In this document: piece after piece, positions 33,215 to 42,794 of the stretch
Position numbering within the stretch: the first letter of the stretch is position 1
Layout of the letters: every line of letters starts with the position of its first letter
Assembly: GCA_009841255.1 (NCBI GenBank)
Contig: VXMD01000083.1
Coordinates: forward strand, 124,001 to 188,000
Direction of reading: 5' to 3'
DNA: 64,000 nucleotides
From: Candidatus Poribacteria bacterium
GTDB taxonomy: Bacteria; Poribacteria; WGA-4E; WGA-3G
Notes under the pieces: model-generated
Database searches by the model: none
Told to the model about the DNA's origin: nothing
Seen by the model: only the letters and a program-made list of their open reading frames with translations
Translations under genes and position numbers: made by a program

Positions 33215-34245
33215 TTCTGGAAATACCGTCGCACAAAGGGCCAAGCCCCCGCTTTGTAATAGCGGTGTCCACCCTCTCCGATAAAGAGTTCACACCTATC
33301 TGCCACACCAGCAACCCTGTAGATATTTTTTAAGCGTTCATAAGCCAATTCGACGTGATCTATCGGGAAAATCCCGTCCCCTCGTCCGGCAATCGCACAA
33401 AACGGACGCGGTGCGATTAAGCCTGCGACATCGTACATCTCTCCAAGCCGCATCACCCCAGGCACATAGTTGCATTCGCAATGTCGGATCATGCCGATGC
33501 TCCCTTCAAACGTACAGAAATAGCAACTCGGCACCGCTACAGCGATGCGTGTTTCACATGCCGCCGCAAAAAGCGACACCGTCCCACCGCCGGAGTTCCC
33601 AGTAATAGCGATGCGTTCAGCATCTATTGGTAAATCCTTTATCGCCCAATCAATGAGACGAGACATGTCCCATACCCGCTCACCGATCGGGGTCCGTCCA
33701 AGGAGTATACTATGAACCAATTGGTGTCGGCAAGAGTGCGTATTATTCGCTTGCTTATCCGCTTCGGTGCGCGTCTCACCAAACGCTCGCGTCGTCGGTG
33801 CAATAGCGATGTAACCCTCCTCAACGGCTGCCTGTCGAGCGATGTCGCGCTCGCCTTCCAACATGTGTTCTTCCTCTGCTTCTGTGTGTGCGATCCCAGC
33901 ATAGAGATGTGGATGGTTATGTCCGTGCGGTGCAAGGATCAGCGGCACTTTCCCTTCAACCGTTTTCGGACGAAGCAGGTAAAACGGCAGGGGTACCGTT
34001 GGTTCGACCCACAGATACCAACTCTCTCGGAAATGATTATCCATATCCAAGACTTCGAGTTGCTCCGCTTTCGGGACGTACTCCTTCAGATCGGATTCCA
34101 TGTTGTCCAAACCGAGGATCTCTCGCAACTTCGGACGAAAATTCGCCTGCCATGCTAACAACTCTTCCCGTTTGGTCGCCTGAAATTCAAACGCTCTCGG
34201 AACGGTATCGTATAAGTTTTTGAAATGCGTTTCAGCGTTGTACAT
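33211..34245 (-). CDS. Alpha/beta hydrolase, acetyl-esterase-like
   Basis: 344 residues, no signal peptide. LPFYLLRPKTVEGKVPLILAPHGH provides the oxyanion-hole strand. ERIAITGNSGGGTVSLFAAA holds the nucleophile Ser in G-N-S-G-G. IAGRGDGIFPIDHVE carries the acid residue, and FIGEGGHRYY the catalytic His. The arrangement matches esterases of the acetyl xylan esterase/dienelactone hydrolase type. GGGGAGA before the ATG supports the start. The natural ester is unknown; the surrounding sugar genes suggest deacylation of a sugar ester. Confidence 0.82.
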   Translation of the reverse strand: MYNAETHFKNLYDTVPRAFEFQATKREELLAWQANFRPKLREILGLDNMESDLKEYVPKAEQLEVLDMDNHFRESWYLWVEPTVPLPFYLLRPKTVEGKVPLILAPHGHNHPHLYAGIAHTEAEEEHMLEGERDIARQAAVEEGYIAIAPTTRAFGETRTEADKQANNTHSCRHQLVHSILLGRTPIGERVWDMSRLIDWAIKDLPIDAERIAITGNSGGGTVSLFAAACETRIAVAVPSCYFCTFEGSIGMIRHCECNYVPGVMRLGEMYDVAGLIAPRPFCAIAGRGDGIFPIDHVELAYERLKNIYRVAGVADRCELFIGEGGHRYYKAGAWPFVRRYFQN

Positions 34246-34392
34246 TACGGTTCTCCCCTCTATGGATGCGGTTCACTTGACAAAATTTTTAACACTGCTA
34301 TAATGCGCATAATCATAGACGACACTTGCAGATGTGTCAACTCTTTTAACAACCTCAAACATTCTAAGGTCCTTCAGACAATCGATCCTGAT

Positions 34393-34503
34393 CCATTTAA
34401 AATAGCAACCGAAATTTAGTCCGAAACGAAGTGGAGGACGGCTCCGACGCGAAAATCTTGAAGTTTCAAACGACGTTACTTCTCCGCAAGGAATAATTAA
34501 AAA
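34393..34503 (+). repeat. Dispersed intergenic element, CCGCAAGG family (medium copy)
   Basis: TTAGTCCGAAACGAAGTGGA and the right end CTTCTCCGCAAGGAATAATT, which reaches the ATG of the epimerase gene (CCGCAAGG at 34484-34491, 12 bases before the ATG). Confidence 0.65.
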
Positions 34504-35385
34504 ATGAAAATTCTGATAACCGGTGCGAGCGGCAGGCTTGGCGAATTTGTGATCCGAGAATTGGCGGATCAACACTCACTCGTCCTCATGTCGCGCCGAA
34601 CACCACCTGCCGAATTCTCACACCTCCCATTTATTCAGGGCGATCTGAACAACTTTGAAGACTGCCAGCGTGCTGTTGAAGGTGTGGATGCCATTCAACA
34701 CCTCGGGGCACAACCCGGTCCCGTTGATCACCCAGATTTACGTGCCCGTGCCACTGAGCAAGGCATTCCCTTTGACGCGACCTTCAAAACGAATATGCTC
34801 GGCACTTACTACCTGATGCAAGCGGCAATTGCGGCAAACGTCCACACGGTTGTGATGTCCGGTAGCAACTGCGCCTTAGGACACGGCTTCCGAATTAGCC
34901 GAACACATATTCCAATAGATTACCTACCCATAGATGAAGAACACCCGTGCTATCCTGAAGATTCCTACAGTTTTTCTAAACGGTGTGGTGAAGACTTGTT
35001 GGCAAGTTATACCCGTGCTTATGGCGTCCGCACCTACGTCACGCGTCCTGCCGGTATCAGTCCAGAAGAACGGAGGAAGCAGATGGCAGAAGGTGCCTCA
35101 CCCACAACCGCTTGGACACCGTGGCTTTGGTGTTGGGTAGGGAGCGAAGATGTCGCAAGTGCACACCGTCTGATTATGGAAAAAGCGGACACGCTACCCG
35201 CGCACGATGTCTACTTTCTGAACGCCGATGACACCTCAGCCTTGGAACCTTCTCAAGAGTTAGTTGAGCGTTTTAAACCCGAATTTCTTCCGAAGGTGAG
35301 AACGCTTGAAGGACATCAATCGTTTATTAATTGCGATAAACTCAAAAATGCCGTCGGGTGGCAACACGAAACGTCGTGGCGATAA
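34504..35385 (+). CDS. NAD-dependent epimerase/dehydratase (extended SDR)
   Basis: 293 residues. ILITGASGRLGEFVIREL binds the dinucleotide (G-x-x-G-x-x-G). DAIQHLGAQP, VVMSGSNCALG and the catalytic Tyr/Lys pair YSFSKRCGEDLLASY follow in SDR order. VTRPAGISP is the usual substrate-loop start. It probably acts on a sugar or nucleotide-sugar; the length and missing C-terminal extension do not say which. It begins directly at the end of a dispersed element. Confidence 0.85.
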   Translation: MKILITGASGRLGEFVIRELADQHSLVLMSRRTPPAEFSHLPFIQGDLNNFEDCQRAVEGVDAIQHLGAQPGPVDHPDLRARATEQGIPFDATFKTNMLGTYYLMQAAIAANVHTVVMSGSNCALGHGFRISRTHIPIDYLPIDEEHPCYPEDSYSFSKRCGEDLLASYTRAYGVRTYVTRPAGISPEERRKQMAEGASPTTAWTPWLWCWVGSEDVASAHRLIMEKADTLPAHDVYFLNADDTSALEPSQELVERFKPEFLPKVRTLEGHQSFINCDKLKNAVGWQHETSWR

Positions 35386-35496
35386 TTTCTAATTTTGCTT
35401 GCGCTCAGTCAAGGCTATTGGGCAAAAGTCTCTTTTTGTTGGTTCCGCACGCGCCGTTGTTGCGTGCTACGATTTTTGGCTTTTGGAGGAAACATT

Positions 35497-36579
35497 ATGT
35501 CAAACAGTGACAGAGTACGCATCGGTGTCGTCGGTGTAGGGAGCATCTCCGTGCGCGGCATCCTGCCACACCTCACACAAGACGATGTCCAAGATAGATT
35601 ACAGGTAACGGCTGTCTGTGACCCCGTTCCGGGTCGAGCACAAGCGGCATCTGAAAAATTTAAGGTCCCGTATGCGTATGAAACCTATGAAGCACTCTTA
35701 GCAAACGGACATGTAGATGCGGTCAGCATCGCATCACCTATCGGATTGCATTATGAGCAGGGAAAACTCGCCATTGAACACGGTCTCCACGCACATTTCA
35801 ACAAAACGATGACAACGACCGTCGATGAAGCGGACGATCTGATTGAATCGGCAGCGCGTAAAGGCGTGAAGTTAGTGGCTTCCCCGGGGGAGATGCTCCG
35901 CCCAATCCACCAAGAAATTCGTAGCCTTATTGCTGACGGTGCCATTGGAACGTTGACGTGGGCAGCCGCCGGTTCCGCCTTCGGAAGATACCACGAAAAC
36001 GAATCTGTTAGACACGGTAATGATCCTCTCTCCAATATCAACCCAGCATGGTACTTCCGCAAACCGGGGGGCGGACCGCTCTATGATATGACTGTCTACG
36101 GCTTGCATACGCTGACCGGCATCCTCGGACCTGCGAAACGTGTAACCGCGTTCTCCGGTGTTCGCCTCAAGGAACGCGAATTTCGAGGCGAAATGCTCCC
36201 CTGCGATATGGACGATAACACCTTTATTCTCTTGGACTTCGGCGCGGCATTCTACGGCTTTGTCTACGGAGCAGCGGCAGGTTCTGTCGTCAGAGGCAGG
36301 CTGGCAATTCACGGCACCAGTGGCACGATCGAAGGCAATTTGCTGAATGGTACACCCATTGATGCACCGGACGGGGAACTTCCACACGTTGTCGGACCAC
36401 ACCGTAGCATTCAGGAATCGCACGTCTACGAGGACATTATGCAGTTGGTGGATTGGATTCGTGAGGATAAACCGACGATTGTTACGGCAGAGCATGCACG
36501 GCATGTCATAGAAATCTTCGATGCAGGATATCGATCCGCACAGACAGGACAGGCCCAAAACCTACGCACCACATTTTGA
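35497..36579 (+). CDS. Gfo/Idh/MocA-family oxidoreductase
   Basis: 360 residues from ATG 35497, which has GGAGGAAACATT upstream; the longer opening to 35395 is encoded by a degraded dispersed element. The dinucleotide loop is VRIGVVGVGSISVRG, and VDAVSIASPIGLHYEQGKLAIEHGLHAHFNKTM has N-K-T where most members have E-K-P. The C-terminal domain contains FRKPGGGPLYDMTVYGLHTLTGIL with the conserved His. It is followed closely by a PfkB-type kinase, suggesting oxidation or epimerisation of a sugar that is phosphorylated by its neighbour. Confidence 0.88.
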   Translation: MSNSDRVRIGVVGVGSISVRGILPHLTQDDVQDRLQVTAVCDPVPGRAQAASEKFKVPYAYETYEALLANGHVDAVSIASPIGLHYEQGKLAIEHGLHAHFNKTMTTTVDEADDLIESAARKGVKLVASPGEMLRPIHQEIRSLIADGAIGTLTWAAAGSAFGRYHENESVRHGNDPLSNINPAWYFRKPGGGPLYDMTVYGLHTLTGILGPAKRVTAFSGVRLKEREFRGEMLPCDMDDNTFILLDFGAAFYGFVYGAAAGSVVRGRLAIHGTSGTIEGNLLNGTPIDAPDGELPHVVGPHRSIQESHVYEDIMQLVDWIREDKPTIVTAEHARHVIEIFDAGYRSAQTGQAQNLRTTF

Positions 36580-36593
36580 AGGAACACTCCACT

Positions 36594-37544
36594 ATGCCAA
36601 AAGCTTTATGTATCGGTGAACTCCTTATCGACTTCGTCTCCACAACCCCTGATGTGACACTCGCCGAAGCCCCAGGATTTGTTAAAGCTCCAGGCGGTGC
36701 TCCCGCTAACGTTGCTGTCGGTTTAGCGAAACTCGGCATGGATACCGGATTCATCGGTAAAGTGGGGTCAGATGCGTTCGGCGATTTCCTACGCGAAACG
36801 CTCCAACAGAACAGCGTTGATACCGATTACCTCATCGCAGGTGAAGGGTCCCGCACGACCTTAGCCTTCGTTGCTACGCGCTCTGACGGTATGAAGGACA
36901 TCACCTTCTATCGACACCCAGGTGCCGACATCCAACTCGCCCCTGATGAAATCAATACCGACTATATTCAATCAGCGGATCTATTTCACTACGGCTCTGT
37001 CAGCCTTAGCCATTCGCCGAGTCGAGAAGCGACACTTCACGCAATTGCGTCTGCCAAAGCGGGGGGTGCGATGCTTTCTTACGATCCGAATTTGCGGTTG
37101 ATGCTCTGGGATAACGCAAACGATGCCAAGCACTGGATCTGGGAAGTGATGCCCTACGCCGATATCGTCAAACTCTCAGAGGAAGAATGGGAATTCGTCA
37201 CAGGTGATGCAGGATTGGAGTACGGTATTGACCGCATTCTTAGACTCGGGGTGAAACTGCTCGTTGTAACTTTAGGAGAGCGAGGCTGCTATTACACCAA
37301 CGGGATCACCAACGGTTTCGTTGACGGTTTTATCGTTGACGTGGTGGATACACTAGGAGCCGGGGATGCCTTCGTCGCCGCCATGCTCACCCAACTGATG
37401 CAGCACACCGACCTATTAGCACTTGAAAGAGTCAGACTTGATGCTATTATGCGGTACGCAAACGCAGCAGGAGCATTGGCAACTCAGAAGGTCGGCGTAA
37501 TTCCAGCACTACCCACCGCTTCTGAGATTGAAAATTTCTTGTAA
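36594..37544 (+). CDS. PfkB-family carbohydrate kinase (fructokinase-like)
   Basis: 316 residues. First PfkB signature KAPGGAPANVAVGLAKLG and second signature VVDTLGAGDAFVAAMLT with the catalytic Asp in G-A-G-D. GELLIDFVS at the N terminus and SYDPNLRLMLWD are as in bacterial fructokinases. It phosphorylates a ketose or related sugar with ATP. AAGGA about 10 bases upstream fixes the ATG at 36594, 14 bases after the oxidoreductase stop, so the two form an operon. Confidence 0.9.
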   Translation: MPKALCIGELLIDFVSTTPDVTLAEAPGFVKAPGGAPANVAVGLAKLGMDTGFIGKVGSDAFGDFLRETLQQNSVDTDYLIAGEGSRTTLAFVATRSDGMKDITFYRHPGADIQLAPDEINTDYIQSADLFHYGSVSLSHSPSREATLHAIASAKAGGAMLSYDPNLRLMLWDNANDAKHWIWEVMPYADIVKLSEEEWEFVTGDAGLEYGIDRILRLGVKLLVVTLGERGCYYTNGITNGFVDGFIVDVVDTLGAGDAFVAAMLTQLMQHTDLLALERVRLDAIMRYANAAGALATQKVGVIPALPTASEIENFL

Positions 37545-37587
37545 AGTCCCGAGAACCCCGTAGGCGTGATATGTCTGTAGCCGTACA

Positions 37588-38367
37588 TTAACCCACGCGC
37601 CTCGCTTTAACGATGTACATGGGCCAGGAGAAATAGAAGTCATCACCCTCCGGACGGACAGTGTAGTGTTCTCGTGCCTCATCAGGCGAGAGTTGCGCAA
37701 ACGCATCACGAATCTCTTGCACGACCCCCGGTGGGGTTTTCTCCGGACGTACCCACCAGAGGAACGACATCTGTGCGTTCCGGGCATGTGCCGTCTTTTC
37801 AAGAGAAAATCCAGCATCTATAATCATCGCATCCCATTGCGAAGGCGGGTAGCCGTATACGTGCGAATTATCTCGGAGTCTCTCTACGCGGTTCTGCCAC
37901 ACTCTCAATTTCTCTGATTCCGGTGAAACAGAATCCGTCATGCAGAAGAGTCCGCCCGTCCGTAACACCCGATGAACCTCGCTTAAAAATGCCCGGACAT
38001 CCTGAAAGTGATGCGGTGCCAACCGACAAGTTACCAAATCCAACGAGGCATCACCAAACGGCAACGCTTCAGCAGCCGCGACGGAAAACGCAATATTTTT
38101 TATGGCTTGCTCTTGTGCAAACTCAACCGCCTTCTCGACCATCTCCGGGGTTAGGTCCGTCGCCACAACATGTGCGACTTTTGGGGCAAGCGCGAATGCC
38201 GTAAACCCGGTTCCCGTCGCGATGTCTAACGTCTGTTCTGTACCTTTAGGGTCTGCAAAGTCGAGGAGTACGTTTATCGTATTCCCTTTAGCATGCGCGC
38301 TACTCTGGGCGTAGTAGTCGGCATGTTGGCTAAACTGGTCTCGGACCGTGCTATGGATGGTTTTCAT
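37588..38367 (-). CDS. Class I SAM-dependent methyltransferase (UbiE/Methyltransf_11 type)
   Basis: 259 residues. LDIATGTGFTAFALAPK is the SAM loop, and VVATDLTPEMVEKA the acidic end of strand 2. AAEALPFGDASLDLVTCRLAPHHF and EVHRVLRTGGLFCMTDSV match motifs II and III of small-molecule methyltransferases. The substrate is unknown. The ATG lies in a heptamer-repeat array and has no evident ribosome binding site. It is convergent with the kinase gene. Confidence 0.85.
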   Translation of the reverse strand: MKTIHSTVRDQFSQHADYYAQSSAHAKGNTINVLLDFADPKGTEQTLDIATGTGFTAFALAPKVAHVVATDLTPEMVEKAVEFAQEQAIKNIAFSVAAAEALPFGDASLDLVTCRLAPHHFQDVRAFLSEVHRVLRTGGLFCMTDSVSPESEKLRVWQNRVERLRDNSHVYGYPPSQWDAMIIDAGFSLEKTAHARNAQMSFLWWVRPEKTPPGVVQEIRDAFAQLSPDEAREHYTVRPEGDDFYFSWPMYIVKARRVG

Positions 38368-38369
38368 AT

Positions 38370-38446
38370 ATCAGTTTTCGGTTTTCAGTCATCAGTTCTC
38401 GGTTAAAGAGGTTTCTGTGGAAAAAACCGATACTGAAAACCAGAAC
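38370..38446. repeat. Inverted pair of heptamer-repeat arrays
   Basis: TATCAGT, TTTCGGT, TTTCAGT, CATCAGT, TCTCGGT (38369-38403) face AAACCGATACTGAAAACCAG (38425-38443). Clear 7-base period; the central GGTTAAAGAGG block is shared with other copies. Confidence 0.75.
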
Positions 38447-38484
38447 CTATCTTCGGGATATGATTTCAAAAATTTTTCCACTAA

Positions 38485-39588
38485 CTAATTGAAAAGAATA
38501 ACCCCGCGCGCGTTTTCCCCCGCTTCCATATCCGCAAACGCCTCATTAATCTGCTCAAGTCGATAGTGGCGTGTAATGAGTTCATCAAGTTTCAATTTGC
38601 CTTCGGCATGCAGATTCAGAAGCTTCGGCATATCCACCCGCGGTTGGCAAGATCCATAAAATGAACCGATTAATCGTTTCTCACTTGAGACGAAACGTTG
38701 TGCCGGAATGCTGAATTCGGATTTATGATGTGCCATACCGACAATGACAGCACTCCCAGCAGGTCGGACCATATCGTATGCTTGCACAATCGTTTTTGGA
38801 TTTCCGATCACCTCAAACGCGTAATCCACCCCCAAACCATCTGTCAACTCACGAACGGCTTCAACCGGATCATTCTCAGCGGCGTTGACGACATCCGTTG
38901 CCCCGAAATTCTTCGCAAAATTGAGCTTCCGCTCCGCAATATCAACAGCGATAATCCGTTCCGCTTGCGCCAGCACTGCCCCTTGGATAGCGTTCAAACC
39001 GACACCACCGGTCCCGATAACGGCTACAGTGCTGCCCGGCTTAACCTTTGCTGTGTTAAGCACTGCCCCGACGCCTGTCGTCACGCCACATCCGACGAGT
39101 GCGGCTTTCTCTAACGAATACTGTGGATCAATTTTGACGAGATTTTGTTGCGGTACAACCATGTACTCCGACATTGTTGCGATCCTTGCCATTTGGAGAA
39201 TTCCATCACCTGCGCTGTTATGGAGACGATAAGTGCCATCCAATAAGAATCCGCGCGGCACATCATAACTTTCACACAGGCAGACGCGTTCCATCTGACA
39301 CATCCGACAACTGCCACAATAACTCACAAAAGACAAAATTACCGGATCCCCGGGCTGAAAACCGGTTACGCTGTTCCCAACATGCTCAACCACCCCAGCC
39401 CCCTCATGCCCGAGTGCGACAGCCGCGTCGTAGTAGATGGTCCCGGTTACTACGGAAAGATCGGAATGACAGACCCCGCTCGCAGCGGTCCGGACGAGCA
39501 CCTCGTCTTCTTTAGGATCATCTAACTCAAGCTCCTCAACAACGACGGGTTGATTATGTTCATACATAACAGCAGCACGTGTTTTCAT
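38485..39588 (-). CDS. Zinc-dependent alcohol dehydrogenase (MDR family)
   Basis: 367 residues. The catalytic zinc site is visible as SGVCHSD, GHEGAGVVEHVG and VGCGVTTGVGAVL. The structural zinc is held by the four cysteines of YCGSCRMCQMERVCLC. NAD binding is by AVIGTGGVGLNAIQGA, and an acidic ending IIAVDIAERKL indicates NAD rather than NADP. It resembles class I/III alcohol dehydrogenases that oxidise primary alcohols. GGAG 9 bases before ATG 39588 makes this start better than 39615. It is probably co-transcribed with the sugar isomerase upstream. Confidence 0.92.
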   Translation of the reverse strand: MKTRAAVMYEHNQPVVVEELELDDPKEDEVLVRTAASGVCHSDLSVVTGTIYYDAAVALGHEGAGVVEHVGNSVTGFQPGDPVILSFVSYCGSCRMCQMERVCLCESYDVPRGFLLDGTYRLHNSAGDGILQMARIATMSEYMVVPQQNLVKIDPQYSLEKAALVGCGVTTGVGAVLNTAKVKPGSTVAVIGTGGVGLNAIQGAVLAQAERIIAVDIAERKLNFAKNFGATDVVNAAENDPVEAVRELTDGLGVDYAFEVIGNPKTIVQAYDMVRPAGSAVIVGMAHHKSEFSIPAQRFVSSEKRLIGSFYGSCQPRVDMPKLLNLHAEGKLKLDELITRHYRLEQINEAFADMEAGENARGVILFN

Positions 39589-39617
39589 TTGCTTGCTCCC
39601 TCTACGGTGCGGCACAC

Positions 39618-40415
39618 TTACAATAAGGACTCCAGATAACTTCTCGCCTTACGCATTGAGTCAACCGGGTCAGATTCACCTTCATAGACAACTGAGAGAC
39701 ACCCGTTATAATCCACCCCGCGCAGAATATCCAAAACACGCGGATAATCCAGCCATTCCTCCACACCGCTATCAATCTGATAAAACTTTGTACGGACATA
39801 GACGGCGTGAGGTGCTGTCTGTTCAATACTTGCATAGCAGTCATAGCCTGGGTGTGAAGACCCTCTATGCCCACTCGCGCCGGGGGACCCTGCGTATTGC
39901 CCAGTGTCTAAAATATGTGTGAAATAGGGATGATCCGTTTCATTCAAGGCGCGTAAAACGGCAGCACCATCGCGTGTAACGTTGTTGTGGTTGTGATTCT
40001 GTAAACCGACGAGGATTCCTGATTCATAACCGTATTCAGCAACCTCCTTGAAGGCTTCAATCATCGGGGGCCACAAAGTCTCTTCATCACAATCCTCAGG
40101 AACATAGGCAGCGAAGACCCGGACAAGCGGACAACTCATAAAAGCGGCAACGTCAATCCACTGCTTGATGAGAGCAACCTGTTCTGGATGTTCGGCAACT
40201 GGACGACCAAAGTTGTTGCTAACCCCGATATAACCTAACGGTAATCCTTTCCGCGCAAGATCTTTCTTCAGGTCTCTTAGGTAGTCTGCATCGGTGGATT
40301 CAAACGCGCTTGAATGTAACTCAATAACATCAAAACCGAGATCATACACGATTTGTGCGAAAGCAGAAGCAGTCGTGCTTCTCACATTCAGAGACATCGT
40401 CCCTAATTTCATCAT
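39618..40415 (-). CDS. Sugar phosphate isomerase/epimerase family protein (xylose-isomerase-like TIM barrel)
   Basis: 265 residues. The barrel shows MKLGTMSLNVRSTTASAFAQ at the start, VIELHSSAFES, LVGLQNHNHNNVTRDG with the metal-ligand region, THILDTGQYAG and a final LSVVYEGESDPVDSMRKARSYL. Members use a divalent metal to isomerise or epimerise sugars, inosose or related compounds. AAGGAGAACC precedes the ATG. The alcohol dehydrogenase follows 29 bases downstream. Confidence 0.85.
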   Translation of the reverse strand: MMKLGTMSLNVRSTTASAFAQIVYDLGFDVIELHSSAFESTDADYLRDLKKDLARKGLPLGYIGVSNNFGRPVAEHPEQVALIKQWIDVAAFMSCPLVRVFAAYVPEDCDEETLWPPMIEAFKEVAEYGYESGILVGLQNHNHNNVTRDGAAVLRALNETDHPYFTHILDTGQYAGSPGASGHRGSSHPGYDCYASIEQTAPHAVYVRTKFYQIDSGVEEWLDYPRVLDILRGVDYNGCLSVVYEGESDPVDSMRKARSYLESLL

Positions 40416-40472
40416 AACGGTGGTTCTCCTTTTTTCGTCCGAATGGCGGGAAGAGTTTCAAGTGCGTTCGTC

Positions 40473-41360
40473 TCACTCGTCCTCTTCTGTTTCATCGGGG
40501 TATTCTTGAAGGGATATCCGGGCTTGCTGGTGTAACGCTGAGAGGAATTTCCGCAAGGTTTGCTGCAGATTATGGAGTTGATATCGATCCTCCTCAAGGT
40601 CCTGAATTCGTGAATCGAAAAGTTCCAATCGGTTGAGTCGGTCGAAAAGGTCTTCAATCAGGTTCTGGATCTCGCTGATCCGCTGCCGTTCCTCGGCAAT
40701 CTGCTGTCGTTCCTCTACAAACTGCCGAACTCTATCTGCCGTATCAGCGAGTTCTCTGCGCGTCTGCGTCAACTCTTTTTGGAGATTTTGCGTAAAACCT
40801 ATTAATTTTTCTAAAGTATTCGTTGTTTTATAAACGGGTTGTCCCGAATTACTCAAATTTATTTCTTCCTGAAGCGCCGAATTCTTTTCTGGTGAAATTG
40901 GTTCGTCAATTTCATCCGATGGGCTAACTGGCTCGGAGGCATTTGTCGCTTCAAAAATGCCAATCAATTTAATATGATACGAAAATAGGGTATAAGCTTC
41001 TCTCCGTTCGCTGCGCTCGCTGTATGTAATTTGCACCCGTATCTCTTCATCCACCCTCAAGGCATTGAGACGCGCATGTATATTCCGAATCACTACCTCA
41101 TTGTATCCGAATGAGTTATTTTTCTTTGGATTCAACTGCCGGAGGTACCGGTAGAGTTCCAAACCATCGACACTCTCGCGTTTCAACCCTTCAGTCGTTA
41201 AAACGCCGACGACCGCAGGATTGTCAGGATCTGATGATCCATACTCGTCGGGTATGACGATATCCAAGGGCACCTCTCCATTAACAGCCTTCATCCCGAG
41301 AATCCAGTCCGTTGTCGATGTTTTTCTACTATACACAATGAAGTCGTAGGTAATTGCCAT
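40473..41360 (-). CDS. Hypothetical coiled-coil protein
   Basis: Not recognised. 295 residues without signal peptide or membrane segment. The N-terminal about 135 residues look like a folded alpha/beta domain (TYDFIVYSRKTSTTDWILGM, IRVQITYSERSERREAYTLF). A polar linker follows, and residues about 180-285 are a strong coiled coil (LQKELTQTRRELADTADRVR, ERQQIAEERQRISEIQNLIE). The very end is acidic. A structural or adaptor role is likely. ATG 41360 has GGAAAGAG upstream; 41384 is an alternative start. Confidence 0.65.
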   Translation of the reverse strand: MAITYDFIVYSRKTSTTDWILGMKAVNGEVPLDIVIPDEYGSSDPDNPAVVGVLTTEGLKRESVDGLELYRYLRQLNPKKNNSFGYNEVVIRNIHARLNALRVDEEIRVQITYSERSERREAYTLFSYHIKLIGIFEATNASEPVSPSDEIDEPISPEKNSALQEEINLSNSGQPVYKTTNTLEKLIGFTQNLQKELTQTRRELADTADRVRQFVEERQQIAEERQRISEIQNLIEDLFDRLNRLELFDSRIQDLEEDRYQLHNLQQTLRKFLSALHQQARISLQEYPDETEEDE

Positions 41361-41464
41361 AATTTTCTCTTTCCATGAAGGCATTCATTTTTTTAAGTGC
41401 GCTTTGAATCCTGATGTCTTTTTGCGGGTTAACCCTCACATTACGACATCCTAACTTTCGCGAA

Positions 41465-42334
41465 CTACGTCTGTAATCTCGATATGACCTGTGCAAGTCT
41501 CGGGATGCAAGAGGTGCCGACACCCTCTACAGCGAAAGATGCGACACAATGTGCAAAGTTCAGCGCCTCCTTGATAGAACGGCTTTGATAATAGTTAATC
41601 AAAAAGGCGGCAGCGAAAACATCCCCAGCCCCCGTCGGATCTACCTCTGTAACGGAGTAGGCAGCGGATTCAAGCTGCGTTCCATTTTGAAAAAGGGTCG
41701 CACCCTGCGCGCCTTGTGTCAGGACAACGATCGAGGTTAATCCTATATATCTTTCAAGTTCATCCGGATAACTACGGAGATCCTCATCACTCAGGATTAA
41801 TATATCAACATGAGGTAAAATATCCTTCGCTGTTTCCCATCGTTTTGGCTCAACGCGACCACTGGCATCCCACTGTCGGAGCCAACCTTGCGGCGTCGCA
41901 CCTATTAAGGTCTCGTCGCTGAAACAGTGAACGACTTCAGCGGAAACCTCATCTGCAATCGGACACAAATAGGCTATATCACTCGTACGCCATTCGACAG
42001 GAATATCGTTTCCCTTTAATTGTCGTGCACTCCCAAGGATGAATTGCTGCCGACGTCCCTTCGCGTCGTATTGGTTATCAAAGATTGTTGTCTCAGGAGA
42101 TTCATGATAGACTGTCTTTATGCCTTCTAAGAGTGAATTCTCCCGATCAAAGTCCGTGCCAACAGCTGTAACCGCTCGCGCATGGTGTCCGAGGTTTCGC
42201 GCGGTTAGTGTTGAGTACGAAGCAGATCCACCAAGGATGTAACCAGTTGGCGCGACATCATAACAGAAATGACCGACGGATAAAAAAGTCGTAGGCATCG
42301 GAGAGGATATACTCATTTTCGCGTTATAATTCAA
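41465..42334 (-). CDS. PfkB-family sugar kinase
   Basis: 289 residues. SVGHFCYDVAPTGYILGGSASYSTLTARNLG carries the N-terminal substrate-binding region, and VTEVDPTGAGDVFAAAFLIN the catalytic G-A-G-D. The chain is shorter than fructokinases and lacks part of the lid. It starts either at TTG 42334, with GGAG 8 bases upstream and an 11-base overlap with the mutarotase gene, or at ATG 42316. The coupling with L-rhamnose mutarotase suggests a deoxy-sugar or rhamnose-derived substrate, which is an inference. Confidence 0.82.
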   Translation of the reverse strand: MNYNAKMSISSPMPTTFLSVGHFCYDVAPTGYILGGSASYSTLTARNLGHHARAVTAVGTDFDRENSLLEGIKTVYHESPETTIFDNQYDAKGRRQQFILGSARQLKGNDIPVEWRTSDIAYLCPIADEVSAEVVHCFSDETLIGATPQGWLRQWDASGRVEPKRWETAKDILPHVDILILSDEDLRSYPDELERYIGLTSIVVLTQGAQGATLFQNGTQLESAAYSVTEVDPTGAGDVFAAAFLINYYQSRSIKEALNFAHCVASFAVEGVGTSCIPRLAQVISRLQT

Positions 42335-42656
42335 AGACAGGCTCCATATGTGCCCACCATTCGTCTGGCTGTGCCTCCGCTACTGGTTCTTGGAAGGTTC
42401 TCATTAACGCATCCCAGTCTTTGCACTTCGAATTTTCTTCGAGATAGCGCGGAAAATCGCGTTCTATATCAAAGGTATCAATCGTTTCCATTGCCATAAA
42501 CAGACGGCATCCGAGCAGGTAGATATTCATTTTCGTGATGCCAACTGATTTCAGCGCATCAAGCACTTCGGGCCATGCATCCCGGTGATATGCTTTATAC
42601 GTCTCAATAACAGACGGATCGTTTTTGAGATTCAGTGTTAAGCCGTAGTGTTTCAT
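42324..42656 (-). CDS. rhaM: L-rhamnose mutarotase
   Basis: 110 residues, the family size. Interconverts alpha and beta anomers of L-rhamnose. KHYGLTLNLKNDPSVIETYKAYHRDAWPEV holds the catalytic-site His and Tyr region, IYLLGCRLFMAMETID is the central strand pair, and the chain ends CKDWDALMRTF then W-W-A-H-M-E-P-V-F. No rhamnose isomerase or aldolase is in the window; a PfkB kinase overlaps downstream. Confidence 0.9.
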   Translation of the reverse strand: MKHYGLTLNLKNDPSVIETYKAYHRDAWPEVLDALKSVGITKMNIYLLGCRLFMAMETIDTFDIERDFPRYLEENSKCKDWDALMRTFQEPVAEAQPDEWWAHMEPVFEL

Positions 42657-42794
42657 TTTAATTTTTTTAGTGCCTTTCGAATTCTTTTAGCATGGTCAAA
42701 CGCGAGCCTCGGTTGCTGGATAAACCGACACTCTCTTTTTACCAGTGTTTATATGATAGCAAATTTTAACATTTTCGTCAACTTTTTTCTTTAC

